DNA from: an uncultured Oscillospiraceae bacterium | GTDB lineage: Bacteria > Bacillota > Clostridia > Oscillospirales > Oscillospiraceae | Reading direction: 5' to 3' | Length of the DNA: 33,981 nucleotides | Assembly: GCA_944387055.1 (NCBI GenBank) | Contig: CALXDL010000016.1 | Coordinates: 1 to 33,981, forward strand | Program-made: the position numbers and the translations under genes | Notes under the pieces: generated by a model | Told to the model about the DNA's origin: nothing | Seen by the model: only the letters and a program-made list of their open reading frames with translations | Database searches by the model: none | Shown here: positions 8,228-18,191 of the stretch, in pieces | Numbering within the stretch: the stretch's first letter is position 1 | Layout: each line of letters starts with the position of its first letter

Positions 8228-8457
8228 CTATTTTTTCCAGGCCGGGACACAGGCCAGACGCTCTCCCCTTTCAAGGAAGATCGATGACCTTCGACGATAT
8301 AGACAAGGTGACACCTCCTAGAAGAAAGGATGCCCTGATCCATACTCCTGCCCGTCATTTTCGGCCGGCAGATCGATGGTCACGATGCCGTATGATGGAA
8401 ACGGCGGAGTTTGTCTCATCACGGCCCATCTTGGACCGGGGGCCGTCGCTGTGCCGC

Positions 8458-8487
8458 TTGCGCGGTGCGCCAGCACTGTGTTATCAT
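8458..8487 (+). promoter_or_regulatory. Candidate promoter of ruvX
   Basis: TTGCGC (8458-8463) and TATCAT (8482-8487) are separated by 18 bases, about 80 bases before ruvX. Moderate match only. Confidence 0.5.
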
Positions 8488-8567
8488 AGAGGACATCAGA
8501 CCGCATGCCGCTTTTGGAATGGCATCGATAGACGCTCTATCGTCGAAAAGAAAGAGAGGACCCCTCT

Positions 8568-8984
8568 ATGCGCATCATGGCCATCGACTACGGCGACGCT
8601 CATACCGGCATCGCCATCTCCGATCCCACCGGTCTCCTGGCCGGCTATACCACTGTCATCGACGGCTATCGCCCCGAGAGCGTGGCGGAGCGCATCGCCG
8701 CTCTGGCACGTGAGCATGGAGTGGAAGAACTGGTATTGGGCTATCCTAAGAACATGGACGGCTCCCTTGGTCCCCGCGCCGAGAAAGCCGAGACGATGGC
8801 AGCGCTGCTGCGGGAGACCACAGCGCTGCCGGTGGTCCTCTGGGATGAGCGCCGCACCACCATCGACGCCCATCAGATCCTGATGAGCAACGGAAAAAAT
8901 GCGAAAAAGCGGAAAAAGACCGTGGACGCTGTGGCGGCCTCGCTGATCTTGGAGGGCTATCTCACGTTCAAGAAAGGTCACTGA
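8568..8984 (+). CDS. ruvX: RuvX/YqgF family RNase H-fold nuclease
   Basis: The 138-residue protein matches YqgF: an N-terminal MAIDYGDAHTGIAISDP with the first catalytic Asp, VLGYPKNMDGSLGPRAEKAE in the middle, WDERRTTIDAHQIL, and a C-terminal KKTVDAVAASLILEGYL carrying the last catalytic Asp. In bacteria it acts as putative pre-16S rRNA nuclease and was earlier called a Holliday junction resolvase homologue. GAGAGG lies upstream of the ATG. It stands alone here. Confidence 0.95.
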   Translation: MRIMAIDYGDAHTGIAISDPTGLLAGYTTVIDGYRPESVAERIAALAREHGVEELVLGYPKNMDGSLGPRAEKAETMAALLRETTALPVVLWDERRTTIDAHQILMSNGKNAKKRKKTVDAVAASLILEGYLTFKKGH

Positions 8985-9248
8985 TGGTCCTCCTGCAAGG
9001 GTGGTCTCCGTCTTGGAGCGGGCCGTCCTCGATATCTCTATATATCCCCCCGAAAGGGCCGGCGTCATGCAGCACCATGGAGCGCATCATCAAAATGGAC
9101 CCTGAGCTGGGCCATCGATGCCCATCTTTCCAGCGAAAGCAATTTTTCCCGTCAATATGTCAGCATATTCTCCTTTTTTCGAGTCAAACTATGCTCGCGA
9201 TACCCAATCACCCGCGAACAAGTATCGATGAAAAGGAGAATTGCACGA

Positions 9249-9445
9249 TGTCTAGTAAGAACAACAACAAGATCAACGTTCCCGAGGCCCGTGCCGCTAT
9301 GGATAAGTTCAAGATGGAAGCCGCCGCTGAGGTGGGCGTGAACCTGAAGCAGGGCTACAATGGCGATCTGTCCTCTCGCGAGGCCGGCTCCGTTGGCGGC
9401 CAGATGGTCAAGAAGATGATCGAATCCTACGAGAAGTCTCTGTAA
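9249..9445 (+). CDS. Alpha/beta-type small acid-soluble spore protein
   Basis: The 65-residue protein has the SASP pattern: NVPEARAAMDKFKMEAAAEVGV, then YNGDLSSREAGSVGGQMVKKMI. The GDL-SSRE-G segment includes the usual GPR-protease region, and SR-x-x-G-x-VGGQMVK is the DNA-binding signature. SASPs coat and protect spore DNA and feed amino acids to germinating spores, so the organism is a spore former. AGGAG lies 11 bases before the ATG. A forespore sigma-G promoter is expected, but I could not assign one confidently in 9140-9235. Confidence 0.95.
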
Positions 9446-9461
9446 CTTCCCGCTGGAATAA

Positions 9462-9495
9462 TGAGAGCGGCCCGGCAAAAGCTGGGCCGCTCTCA
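9462..9495 (+). terminator. Hairpin terminator after the SASP gene
   Basis: TGAGAGCGGCCC (9462-9473) pairs with GGGCCGCTCTCA (9484-9495) around a 10-base loop, 17 bases after the stop. The following sequence is C-rich, not T-rich, so it is a strong hairpin with a weak tail. Confidence 0.65.
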
Positions 9496-9568
9496 CCCCA
9501 TATGCACAGGGGCACACCTCGGCCAGCGGTGCGATATGGACCGCACTCTCACCCATCTCAGGGGCAGA

Positions 9569-10042
9569 TCATGGCGCGGGCGCCTCCTCTCCAGCCGTCC
9601 CGCTCTTCCCGGCAGACCTCCCCTCAGCCTTCTCCTGTTCTGTCCGCACCAGGTCTGCCAATGTGAAGCGGTCCACATAATCGTTGACAGTGGCGTACAG
9701 TCCCGTCCAAAAATCCAAGGTTGCACAGGCCGCGCGCCGTTCGCAAGGCTCCGCCTCCGGCTCCAGACATGCTACGGGCGCCAGGTCTCCCTCCGTTAGC
9801 CGGAGGATGCTGCCCACCGTATATCGTTCCGGCGCCCGCGTCAGACAGTATCCCCCCTGTGCCCCTCGGCCACTGCGGAGCATCCCAGCCTTGGACAGCG
9901 TCCCTGCGATCTGTTCCAGATATTTCATAGATATCTGCTGACGGGCCGCCACGTCCTTGAGTGAGACCAGCCCCTGTCCGTCGTGGATGGCCACATCGAT
10001 CATCAGCCGAAGCGCATAGCGCCCCTTGGTGGATATCTTCAT
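9569..10042 (-). CDS. Rrf2/IscR-type transcriptional regulator
   Basis: The 157-residue protein begins MKISTKGRYALRLMIDVA, the diagnostic start of Rrf2 regulators, with the winged helix covering VSLKDVAARQQISMKYLEQI and GRGAQGGYCL. A cluster C-x7-C-x5-C (VACLEPEAEPCERRAACATLDFW) sits where IscR binds its Fe-S cluster, although IscR has C-x5-C-x5-C, so cluster binding is plausible but unproven. Such proteins sense iron-sulfur status, cysteine supply or redox state. AGGAGG precedes the ATG. It is divergent from malic enzyme and could share its control region; no iscS or iscU follows. Confidence 0.88.
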   Translation of the reverse strand: MKISTKGRYALRLMIDVAIHDGQGLVSLKDVAARQQISMKYLEQIAGTLSKAGMLRSGRGAQGGYCLTRAPERYTVGSILRLTEGDLAPVACLEPEAEPCERRAACATLDFWTGLYATVNDYVDRFTLADLVRTEQEKAEGRSAGKSGTAGEEAPAP

Positions 10043-10113
10043 ATCCGTGCCTCCTTTCGTGCTCCTTTTATTTTCTTATTTTGCCATGGGGGAACTGGGA
10101 TATCAAGACCTGA

Positions 10114-10142
10114 TTGACGATCTCCTCCCTTTTCCGTACAAT
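10114..10142 (+). promoter_or_regulatory. Sigma-A promoter of malic enzyme
   Basis: TTGACG (10114-10119) and TACAAT (10137-10142) are separated by 17 bases, with the start ATG 30 bases downstream. Confidence 0.8.
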
Positions 10143-10172
10143 GGACCTATCCTATCGAGAGGAGCCGGAACC

Positions 10173-11345
<1,173 letters not shown>

Positions 11346-11354
11346 CGCTCCCCT

Positions 11355-11398
11355 AGGAGGACGGTCCTGCCGTCCTCCTTTCTCATTTTTTTGCACCA
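11355..11398 (+). terminator. Intrinsic terminator of malic enzyme
   Basis: AGGAGGACGG (11355-11364), a five-base loop and CCGTCCTCCT (11370-11379) are followed by TTCTCATTTTTTT. Confidence 0.9.
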
Positions 11399-11454
11399 TT
11401 CCCCTCTCCCCCGTCGTATCCATATCAGAGAAGGATCGAGAAGGAGGCGATGTC

Positions 11455-11967
11455 ATGACGGATCAGGCGCTGCTGGACCTGCTGGCCCATAGGCCGGAAG
11501 AGGCCTTGGCAGAGCTGTCGGCCCGCTATGCCCCTTTGGCGGCAGCCATCGCTGGGCGGATCTTGCCCGGCCGGTCTCAGGACGTGGAAGAGGTGGCAGC
11601 GGATGTGCTGGTGGCCCTCTGGCGTGCAGGAAGCTCTCTGCGTCTAGAGACGCTCCGTGGCTTCGTCATCACCACCGCCCGGAACTTGGCCATCGACCGC
11701 TGGCGGCTGTTGCGGCGGCGGTCGGAAGTCCCACTTTTCGATGATGACCGTGAGGATTCTGCTTTCCTGGAGCAGGTCTCCCTGGGACGGCTGCTGGCAG
11801 AGGATATCCGCCGTCTCTCTCCGCCGGACGGAGAGATATTCCTGCGTCATTATCTGCTGTTGGAATCTGCGGAAGAGATCGGGCGGCGATTCGGTCTGAC
11901 CGTGCCCGCGGTCCGTTCTCGTCTCCACCGGATGCGTAAGCGGCTGCAAAAGGAGGTGTCCCTATGA
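11455..11967 (+). CDS. Sigma-70 family (ECF-type) RNA polymerase sigma factor
   Basis: The 170-residue protein has a region 2 (VEEVAADVLVALWRAG, then LRGFVITTARNLAIDRWR) and a region 4 helix-turn-helix (ESAEEIGRRFGLTVPAVRSRLHRMRKRLQ), the two domains of ECF sigma factors. It directs RNA polymerase to a small regulon, probably in response to an envelope signal. AAGGAGG lies seven bases before the ATG at 11455. Its stop overlaps the start of the next gene by ATGA, so the two are translationally coupled, as in sigma/anti-sigma pairs. Confidence 0.9.
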   Translation: MTDQALLDLLAHRPEEALAELSARYAPLAAAIAGRILPGRSQDVEEVAADVLVALWRAGSSLRLETLRGFVITTARNLAIDRWRLLRRRSEVPLFDDDREDSAFLEQVSLGRLLAEDIRRLSPPDGEIFLRHYLLLESAEEIGRRFGLTVPAVRSRLHRMRKRLQKEVSL

Positions 11968-13085
11968 ACGAATGGTATACTTTGACAGACCAACTGGAGA
12001 CGCCAGTCTCACCTCTTCCTGACGCGGCACTCTCCCGCATCAGTGCCCGGGCGGTCCGTGCAGTCCATCGCCGGCGGAGGCGGCGGTGGCTGCCATTGGC
12101 ACTGGCAGCAGCACTGGTGCTCTCTGCCTGCGGGTATGCGGCAGCCACCGGGCAGTTCTCTCACTGGTTCCGTTACCTGGCAGAGGACCCGTCGTCTCCA
12201 GAGACATCTGAAGACCTGCTGGCAAGCCTTGGCACCGCCATCGGGCAGAGTCAGACAGCGGACGGTGTGACCGCTACCTTGGACGGGGCCCTATGGGATG
12301 GGAACTATCTCGTCCTTTCCCTCTCCCTCCAGGGGGAGGACCTGCCGCAGCTCTCCCTCTACCAGGTCGATGCAGAGGCGAGCTGGCTGCTCACCTCCCG
12401 CGCTTCCATGGAGGCGGAGCTGGCCAACACCGCCAGAGAGATGACACCGGAGCAGCGCCAGGCCATGCAGGACTATATCGACCAGCTGTATACGCATCCT
12501 GAGACCTCTGTGGCCGTCCGGTTCGGGCATCCGAAGATCCAATATCGGTGGGACGAGGAGACCGATGTCTATCAGCTCCTGGTATCTCTTTCTCAGGTAG
12601 TCCAGGCGACAGCCGATGAAAAAGAGCTGACGCTTCACCTGGAGGATCTTTCCTTCTATGGCGGCAAGACGATCGCGGGCCCATTCGAATTCACATTCAC
12701 TGTGGAGCGCAAACAGGTCCAACAGACTTATACTGGGGATATGACCGTGGAGGCAGAGGACGGCACGCTGCTGCAGATCCGCCAAGTGGTCTTGGCGCCC
12801 TTCCGGGCGGAGGCGCAGTTCGCGTTCCTCTCCGTCCCCGGAGCGGACGCGCTGGATATCCTTCCATCCATCGATATGATCCGTTTTGCCAGCGGTCTCG
12901 AGATGTCTGTCTCATCGTCCTTCGGTGCCCAGGTCTCTTCACCGGAAGACGGCGACCCGCTCGTGGGCTCTATGTGGACCGGCCCCTTCTATAAAGTGGT
13001 AGACCCTGCCCAGGTGACAGCTGTCCGGATCGGCAGCACCTGGCTGGAGCTCGATCAGATGGACCTGATGGAGGAGGGGGGATAG
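11964..13085 (+). CDS. DUF4179-like membrane protein, probable anti-sigma factor
   Basis: The 373-residue protein has an N-terminal cytoplasmic part of about 40 residues ending in RRRRRR, one transmembrane helix at about 42-60 (LPLALAAALVLSACGYAAAT), and a large extracytoplasmic beta-rich part beginning with the FSHWFRYLAE region. This layout and its 4-base overlap with the sigma factor gene match anti-sigma factors of the DUF4179 type in Firmicutes; family naming is from memory. It would hold the sigma factor at the membrane until an outside signal releases it. The inducing signal cannot be deduced. Confidence 0.7.
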   Translation: MNEWYTLTDQLETPVSPLPDAALSRISARAVRAVHRRRRRRWLPLALAAALVLSACGYAAATGQFSHWFRYLAEDPSSPETSEDLLASLGTAIGQSQTADGVTATLDGALWDGNYLVLSLSLQGEDLPQLSLYQVDAEASWLLTSRASMEAELANTAREMTPEQRQAMQDYIDQLYTHPETSVAVRFGHPKIQYRWDEETDVYQLLVSLSQVVQATADEKELTLHLEDLSFYGGKTIAGPFEFTFTVERKQVQQTYTGDMTVEAEDGTLLQIRQVVLAPFRAEAQFAFLSVPGADALDILPSIDMIRFASGLEMSVSSSFGAQVSSPEDGDPLVGSMWTGPFYKVVDPAQVTAVRIGSTWLELDQMDLMEEGG

Positions 13086-13145
13086 GTCCCCATCCCGGTG
13101 CAGGTCCGCATAGTGCCGCACGCGGATAGCACACGCCGGCAAAAA

Positions 13146-13182
13146 GGGAGCCCCCGCATCTCTACGAAGATGCGGGGGCCCT
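13146..13182. terminator. Bidirectional terminator
   Basis: AGCCCCCGCATCT and AGATGCGGGGGC pair around a short loop. Read on the minus strand the hairpin is followed by CCCTTTTT, so it is a good terminator of the aminotransferase operon; it also lies after the plus-strand DUF4179-like gene. Confidence 0.82.
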
Positions 13183-13222
13183 TCCTGATGTCCGCTGTAT
13201 GATGGAACGCTGCAGCGCCCAT

Positions 13223-14407
13223 TCACTTGAGGTACGCGCGCAATCCGGATAACCGCCGCAGTGCTTCCTGCAGCGACTCCTCGCTCCGGGCGAAGTGCAG
13301 CCGGATGAGATGGCCTACCGGTTCCCGGAAGAAGCTGGAGCCCGGGACGGCCGCAACACCGACCTCACCGACCATCCATTCGCAGAACTGCAGGTCCGTC
13401 CAGCCCGCGAACTTCTCCGTGGCCAAGAAGTCGGAGATATCCACCAGGATGAAGTAGGAGCCCTGCGGCACCGTGTGCTTGAGGCCGATCGCATCCAGTC
13501 CCTTACAGAAGAGGTCTCTTTTCCGGGTATAGGTCTCCGTGAGGCCATCGTAGTAGTCCTGGCCCAGTCGGAAACCGGCACAGACAGCCTCCTGGAGCGG
13601 CGCCGGAGCGCCCACCGTCAGGAAATCATGCACTTTTTTCACGTTTTCTGCCACCTCCGCCGGAGCGATCAGGAATCCCAGCCGCCAACCGGTGATTGAG
13701 AAGGTCTTGGACAGGGAATTGCAGGTGATGACGCGCCTGTCTCCACCGGGCAGGGATGCCGCGGGCACATGGACATTGGGCGCGAACACGATGTGCTCAT
13801 AGACCTCGTCCGTGATCACGAAGGCATCGTATGTCTCCGCCAGAGAGAGGATGTACGAAAGCTCTTCCCGCGTGAATACCTTGCCGCAGGGATTGGAGGG
13901 GTTGCAGACGACGATCGCCTTGGGCCGCTGCTGGAAGGCATCCTCCAAGACCTTCGGATCGAACTGGAAGGAAGGAGGCACCAGGGGCACATAGATGGGA
14001 TCGGCGCCGCTGAGGATCGCGTCAGCTCCATAATTCTCATAGAAGGGGCTGAACACGATGACCTTGTCCCCGGGATCGCACACCGTCATCATGGCGGCCA
14101 TCATCGCCTCAGTGGAGCCGCAGGTGATCACGACTTCCGTTTCCGGGTCGATCGGACGGCCGAACCGAAGTGCATACTTCTCCGCGATGCACCGACGCAG
14201 GTCCTCTGAGCCGAACGTGACGGAATACTGGTGCTGTGGTCCGCCTTTGGCCATCTCTGCCAAGGCGTCCAGCAAGACCTGCGGCGGATTGAAATCCGGG
14301 AACCCCTGAGAGAGGTTGATGCTGCCCTCATGCGCGTCGCTGATGCGCGTCATACGGCGGATCACCGAGTCGGTGAACGTCCCCACACGTTTGCTGAGCT
14401 GTGGCAT
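13223..14407 (-). CDS. Class I/II PLP-dependent aminotransferase
   Basis: The 394-residue enzyme has the fold-type I layout: LSQGFPDFNPP near residue 32, CGSTEAMMAAM at 96-106, CNPSNPCGKVFTREEL at 168, VITDEVYEHI at 197, and the PLP Schiff-base lysine K234 in NSLSKTFSITGWRLG. It transfers the amino group between an amino acid and a 2-oxoacid; the substrate is not readable. AGGAGG precedes the ATG at 14407, which is preferred over 14443. It is the last gene of the ABC transporter operon, so it may act on the imported amino acid. Confidence 0.92.
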   Translation of the reverse strand: MPQLSKRVGTFTDSVIRRMTRISDAHEGSINLSQGFPDFNPPQVLLDALAEMAKGGPQHQYSVTFGSEDLRRCIAEKYALRFGRPIDPETEVVITCGSTEAMMAAMMTVCDPGDKVIVFSPFYENYGADAILSGADPIYVPLVPPSFQFDPKVLEDAFQQRPKAIVVCNPSNPCGKVFTREELSYILSLAETYDAFVITDEVYEHIVFAPNVHVPAASLPGGDRRVITCNSLSKTFSITGWRLGFLIAPAEVAENVKKVHDFLTVGAPAPLQEAVCAGFRLGQDYYDGLTETYTRKRDLFCKGLDAIGLKHTVPQGSYFILVDISDFLATEKFAGWTDLQFCEWMVGEVGVAAVPGSSFFREPVGHLIRLHFARSEESLQEALRRLSGLRAYLK

Positions 14408-14420
14408 TTCTGTCTCCTCC

Positions 14421-15248
14421 TCACGCCGCCGCGTCTTCCACACCAGCCAGCTGCTGCGCTTCCGCCACGTACTGCTCGATCAGGCCCTTTTCCTGCATCT
14501 CCGCGATCACACCGTTGAGATATTCCACGAACTCCTCGTTCCCCTTCTGCACGGCGCCCGCGAAGCCGGTGTTCTCATATTCGATGCCCACATCTTGGAC
14601 CATCAGCTCCGGGTCCGAGGCCTCATAAGCCGAGGCGATCAAGGTGTTGGTGAACACGCAGTCCACCTTCCCGCTCTTGAGTTCCATGATGGAGTCCGTG
14701 AACCGCACCAGACCGACGGTGTTCTCCTCGCCCACTATGTCGGCGGCGATATCCATCTGTACGGTCCCCACCTGGGCAGCGCCCTTGCATCCGGCCAAGT
14801 CCTCCGTGGTTTGGTATTTTTCGGCATCCTCTGCCCGGATCAGGACGACCTGCTCATTGACGAAGAACACGTCAGTGAAATCCACTGCTTTCTTCCGCTC
14901 CTCATCCGGTGTCAGGCCCGCCATCACCAGGTCGAACTCCCCTTCCGCCAAGCTGATGAGGAGGCTGTTGAAAGTCATGTCCACCACTTCCAGCTCCACG
15001 CCCAGACTGTCCGCGAAATACTGTGCGATGGCGATATCGAAGCCGACGATCGTATCCTCACCGTCCACTTCCGCATGGAACTCGTAAGGCGGATAGTCCG
15101 CAGAAGTACCGACCACCAGTACGCCCGCCTCTTTGATCTCATCGATCTTCGACGGGGCCGCGTCCGCTTCGCCCTGGCCGCAGGCGGTCAGGCTCAGCAG
15201 CATCGCCGCGGCCAAGAGCACAGCCGCTATCTTTTTGCAAGTCTTCAT
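14421..15248 (-). CDS. Amino acid ABC transporter substrate-binding lipoprotein
   Basis: The 275-residue protein has a signal peptide with lipobox LTAC and then the family 3 solute-binding fold: VLVVGTSADYPPYEF, IVGFDIAIAQYFADSLGVELE, LISLAEGEFDLVMAGLTPDEERKK, and later CVFTNTLIA. It captures an amino acid outside the cell for the permease and ATPase encoded upstream. GAGAGG is immediately before a first ATG (15257) and eight bases before the second, so I place the start at 15248. It lies between the OCD-family gene and the aminotransferase gene. Confidence 0.93.
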   Translation of the reverse strand: MKTCKKIAAVLLAAAMLLSLTACGQGEADAAPSKIDEIKEAGVLVVGTSADYPPYEFHAEVDGEDTIVGFDIAIAQYFADSLGVELEVVDMTFNSLLISLAEGEFDLVMAGLTPDEERKKAVDFTDVFFVNEQVVLIRAEDAEKYQTTEDLAGCKGAAQVGTVQMDIAADIVGEENTVGLVRFTDSIMELKSGKVDCVFTNTLIASAYEASDPELMVQDVGIEYENTGFAGAVQKGNEEFVEYLNGVIAEMQEKGLIEQYVAEAQQLAGVEDAAA

Positions 15249-15279
15249 CTCCGTCATCCTCTCTTACTGGCCAGCCCCT

Positions 15280-16314
15280 TCATTCCCAGAGGGGTTTGTC
15301 CCAAAGCTTCACTTTCGTTCCGATCCCCATCTCGGAGGCCTTCTTGTACAGCTCATAGCCCACCATGATGTCCAGAGCACCGATGCCCATGGAAGTGGCG
15401 AATACGAACTGATCGTCGGACGTACGGCCGCTCTTGTTGCCCAAGACCAGGTCGCCCAACTCGCTGACGCCGTCCTGGGTCAGTTCGCCCATCTCATAGA
15501 GCTGTGCGACGGCTTTGCCGTTGTAGGTGATCATCTGCTTCCAGTAGTCGATGCAGATCACGTCGGCGGCACGCACCACATCCAGCTCCACCTCGTTGGA
15601 GGCCATAGAGACCAGACCGCAGCCTGGCGTCAGCCAAGACTGATCCACGAAAGGCTTGCGGGCGGTGGTCTCTGTGACGATCAGCTGGGACTTGAGCGCG
15701 GCAGCTTTGCTGTCAGAAGTGGGGATGATCTCCACATCGTACTTGCTCTGGTACTCCGCCGCCACGGCCTCAGCCTTTGGCAGGTCCAGATCGCAGAGAT
15801 AGATCGTCTTGAGGGTGGGGATCGCCTCGCACACCGCCATGATCATGGTCTGTCCGATCACGCCCGCTCCCACCAGGGCCGCTGTCTCCGTGTGGGAGGG
15901 CGCGGTATACTTCGCCAGCAGGCCGCCTACGGCAGACGTGCGCATGGCCGTGATCAGTGTGCCGTCCAAGATGCAGAAGGGCAGCACCGTCTCCGGGTCA
16001 CTGAGGATCGTGATGTCGATGCCGTAGGGGATGCCTGGCGTGTGAGCGTTCTTCTTCGACTCCGCCGCCCATTTGATCCCGGCGATGTTCACGTCGCCGC
16101 CGATATAGCAGGGCATGGAGTTGAAGAACGACTGCCAATCCTCATCGTCCGGGATCCGCGTGCGGACCTTAGGCGGGTTCTTGATCAGTCCCTTGCCCAT
16201 CAGCTCATACGTCTTCTCCACTGTGGCCAGAACGTGCTTCATATCCAGCAGTCCGGCCTTAATCACGTCCTCCTGCTGCAGGAACAGGATCTCAGAGTCG
16301 ATAGAATGTAGCAT
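15280..16314 (-). CDS. Ornithine cyclodeaminase / mu-crystallin family dehydrogenase
   Basis: The 344-residue protein has an N-terminal substrate part with IAGIKWAAESKKN (K81) and AMRTSAVGG (R125), then a Rossmann domain with GAGVIGQ at 149-155 and a YLCDLDLPKAE segment. Family members include ornithine cyclodeaminase, alanine dehydrogenases of archaeal type and SbnB-like opine dehydrogenases, so the reaction is an NAD(P)-dependent amino or imino acid conversion of unknown substrate. GGAGG lies eight bases before the ATG at 16314 and decides against the frame's upstream ATGs at 16329 and 16359. It is flanked by amino acid transporter genes. Confidence 0.85.
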   Translation of the reverse strand: MLHSIDSEILFLQQEDVIKAGLLDMKHVLATVEKTYELMGKGLIKNPPKVRTRIPDDEDWQSFFNSMPCYIGGDVNIAGIKWAAESKKNAHTPGIPYGIDITILSDPETVLPFCILDGTLITAMRTSAVGGLLAKYTAPSHTETAALVGAGVIGQTMIMAVCEAIPTLKTIYLCDLDLPKAEAVAAEYQSKYDVEIIPTSDSKAAALKSQLIVTETTARKPFVDQSWLTPGCGLVSMASNEVELDVVRAADVICIDYWKQMITYNGKAVAQLYEMGELTQDGVSELGDLVLGNKSGRTSDDQFVFATSMGIGALDIMVGYELYKKASEMGIGTKVKLWDKPLWE

Positions 16315-16407
16315 GTCATTTTCCTCCATTTCGATATATGTGTAAGATCGTTCTATCATAGATGCCGTCGAACGCGCCGTCCGTCTCCGGCCTAGCCGGG
16401 GAGAGGA

Positions 16408-17154
16408 TCAGATCACGTTGAGGACTTTGGACAGGAAGTCCTGTGTCCGTGGGTTCTTCGGAGATTCGAACAGTTCTTTCGGTGAGCCCTGCTCTAAGAT
16501 CTGTCCCTCGTCCATGAAGAGGACCCGGCTGGCCACTTTCTGGGCGAAGCCCATCTCATGGGTCACCACGACCATGGTGATGCCGTCTTCCGCTAGGTCT
16601 TGGATGACCTTGAGCACCTCGCCTACCATCTCCGGGTCCAGGGCAGAAGTCGGCTCGTCGAAGAGCAGGACGTCCGGTTCCATGGCCAGCGCCCGCACGA
16701 TGGCGATCCGCTGCTTCTGTCCGCCGGAGAGCTGGGAGGGGTATGCATGGGCCTTGTCTGCTAGGCCGACCCGCTCCAGCAGCGCCATCGCTTTCTTCTC
16801 CGCTTCCACGTGAGGACGATGCTTGACCTTCTCCTGAGAGATGGTGATGTTTTCCAGGATGTCCAGATTGTTGAAGAGATTGAACTGCTGGAACACCATA
16901 CCGACCTTCTGTCGGTGCCGGTCCACGTCGAATCCCTTGGCCGTAATGTCCTCTCCTTCGAACACGATCGTCCCCGCCGTCGGCTGCTCCAGCAGATTCA
17001 GGCATCGGATGAACGTGGACTTGCCGGAACCGGATGGCCCGATGATGACCACCACGTCGCCTTTGCAGATGGTCTCGTCCAGGCCTTTGAGCACTTCGAC
17101 ACCGCCGAAGCTCTTGCGCAGGCCTTTGATCTCAAAGAGCACGTCACCGCTCAC
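16408..17154 (-). CDS. Amino acid ABC transporter ATP-binding protein (GlnQ type)
   Basis: The 248-residue ATPase has Walker [10 protein letters not shown] at 39-47, the Q loop FQQFNLF, signature [10 protein letters not shown], Walker [15 protein letters not shown] and the switch histidine in VVTHEMGF. It belongs to the polar amino acid importer group. The start is a GTG at 17154 with AGGAGG 11 bases upstream, overlapping the permease end by 11 bases. It powers the importer formed with the permease upstream and the binding protein downstream. Confidence 0.95.
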   Translation of the reverse strand: MSGDVLFEIKGLRKSFGGVEVLKGLDETICKGDVVVIIGPSGSGKSTFIRCLNLLEQPTAGTIVFEGEDITAKGFDVDRHRQKVGMVFQQFNLFNNLDILENITISQEKVKHRPHVEAEKKAMALLERVGLADKAHAYPSQLSGGQKQRIAIVRALAMEPDVLLFDEPTSALDPEMVGEVLKVIQDLAEDGITMVVVTHEMGFAQKVASRVLFMDEGQILEQGSPKELFESPKNPRTQDFLSKVLNVI

Positions 17155-17824
17155 TTCTCTGCAGCCTCCTTTCGAACAGGTTCATCCCTCTTCCCAGGCA
17201 GATGTTCAGCGCCAGATAGATGAACGCCGAGATGTAGTAGCAGGGCAGCGGAGCATACGTCGCCGTGGTCACGATGCCGTTGTTGTACATCAGATCGCTC
17301 ACGCCCAAGTACTGGATGATAGCCGTCTCCTTGACCATGGTCACGAACTCGTTGCCGATGGCCGGCAGGATATTCTTGATTGCCTGTGGCAGCACGATGT
17401 ATCGCATGGCCTGCCAGGATGTCATGCCGCAGGACCGGGCCCCCTCCATCTGCCCGATATCCACCGCTTGGATGCCCGCACGGATGATCTCTGCGATGTA
17501 AGCGGCGGAGTTGATGGACAGCGCGATGATGCAGGGGATGGCGCGTTCCATGTCCACGCCCAGGACTGTGATCTCCGGATAGGGGATGAAATTGAACTGA
17601 TAATAGACGATGTACATCTGGACCAGCATCGGTGTCCCGCGGATCACGGTGATGTAGAGGCGGCTGAACCAATTGAGCGGTTTGACCTTGGACAGCCGCA
17701 TCAAGGCGATGACGCAGCCGAGCACCGCGCCCAGCAGGACCGTGACCAGCGCTACGATGACGGTCGTCCGCGTCCCGCGGAGGAAGTATCCGTAGTATTG
17801 TGTGAATATCTCGATGACACCCAT
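17144..17824 (-). CDS. Amino acid ABC transporter permease (HisM/GlnP type)
   Basis: The protein of about 226 residues has several membrane helices and the polar amino acid permease motif: [20 protein letters not shown] and the EAA loop [25 protein letters not shown] prefer the ATG at 17824, seven bases after GGTG; a GTG at 17833 is also open. It is the first gene of the operon permease, ATPase, OCD-family enzyme, binding protein, aminotransferase, with a sigma-A promoter 35 bases upstream. Confidence 0.93.
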   Translation of the reverse strand: MGVIEIFTQYYGYFLRGTRTTVIVALVTVLLGAVLGCVIALMRLSKVKPLNWFSRLYITVIRGTPMLVQMYIVYYQFNFIPYPEITVLGVDMERAIPCIIALSINSAAYIAEIIRAGIQAVDIGQMEGARSCGMTSWQAMRYIVLPQAIKNILPAIGNEFVTMVKETAIIQYLGVSDLMYNNGIVTTATYAPLPCYYISAFIYLALNICLGRGMNLFERRLQRSER

Positions 17825-17857
17825 ATGTTTCACCAGCCAGAATGAATTTGCAATATT

Positions 17858-17886
17858 AGTGTATAATTATTTATGCGAGAAGTCAA
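17858..17886 (-). promoter_or_regulatory. Sigma-A promoter of the amino acid ABC operon
   Basis: TTGACT (17881-17886) and TACACT (17858-17863) are 17 bases apart on the minus strand, just before the permease gene. The leader is too short for a large riboswitch. Confidence 0.78.
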
Positions 17887-18191
17887 GCGCGATATACTGT
17901 TTTTCCCAATTTTGTAAAAGCTTCTAGTGGTATGCTAGAATATCCATCTATATTTGTATATTTTTCTTATTATCATCTGCTGTGCTGCATAATTTTCCCG
18001 TGCTTATCGATGGAATGTCCATCTCTCGAGAACCATATCGGTTTGAAATGTTTTTTTATTCATTCCCGGTATTTCCTGTGCCATGAGCAGAAGACAGTGA
18101 AAAGACGACGGGCACCCAAAATCGGGTGCTCCTCGTCTTCCAATCGTCTAAGTCCATCAGCCAACATCCAAGTCATGCGGCGGAGGCATAT
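17887..18191. other. A+T-rich intergenic region
   Basis: This gap of about 300 bases holds no supported gene. It contains a terminator at its right end (18100-18139). The rest, including TAGTGGTATGCTAGAATATCC near 17930, shows nothing I recognise. Confidence 0.5.
18102..18139 (-). terminator. Terminator of the inositol monophosphatase operon
   Basis: On the minus strand AAGACGAGGAGCACCC and GGGTGCCCGTCGTCTT pair with a small internal mismatch around GATTTT, and the stem runs into TTTT. It lies about 50 bases after the stop codon at 18192. Confidence 0.75.

Larger units (their letters stand above)
8053..8567. other. Intergenic region between rpmG and ruvX
   Basis: This 515-bp stretch between divergent genes carries the rpmG promoter (8199-8227), an rpmG leader of about 140 bases in which no known regulatory RNA is recognised, and a weaker candidate promoter for ruvX (8458-8487). 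About 8240-8450 shows no supportable gene. Confidence 0.6.
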
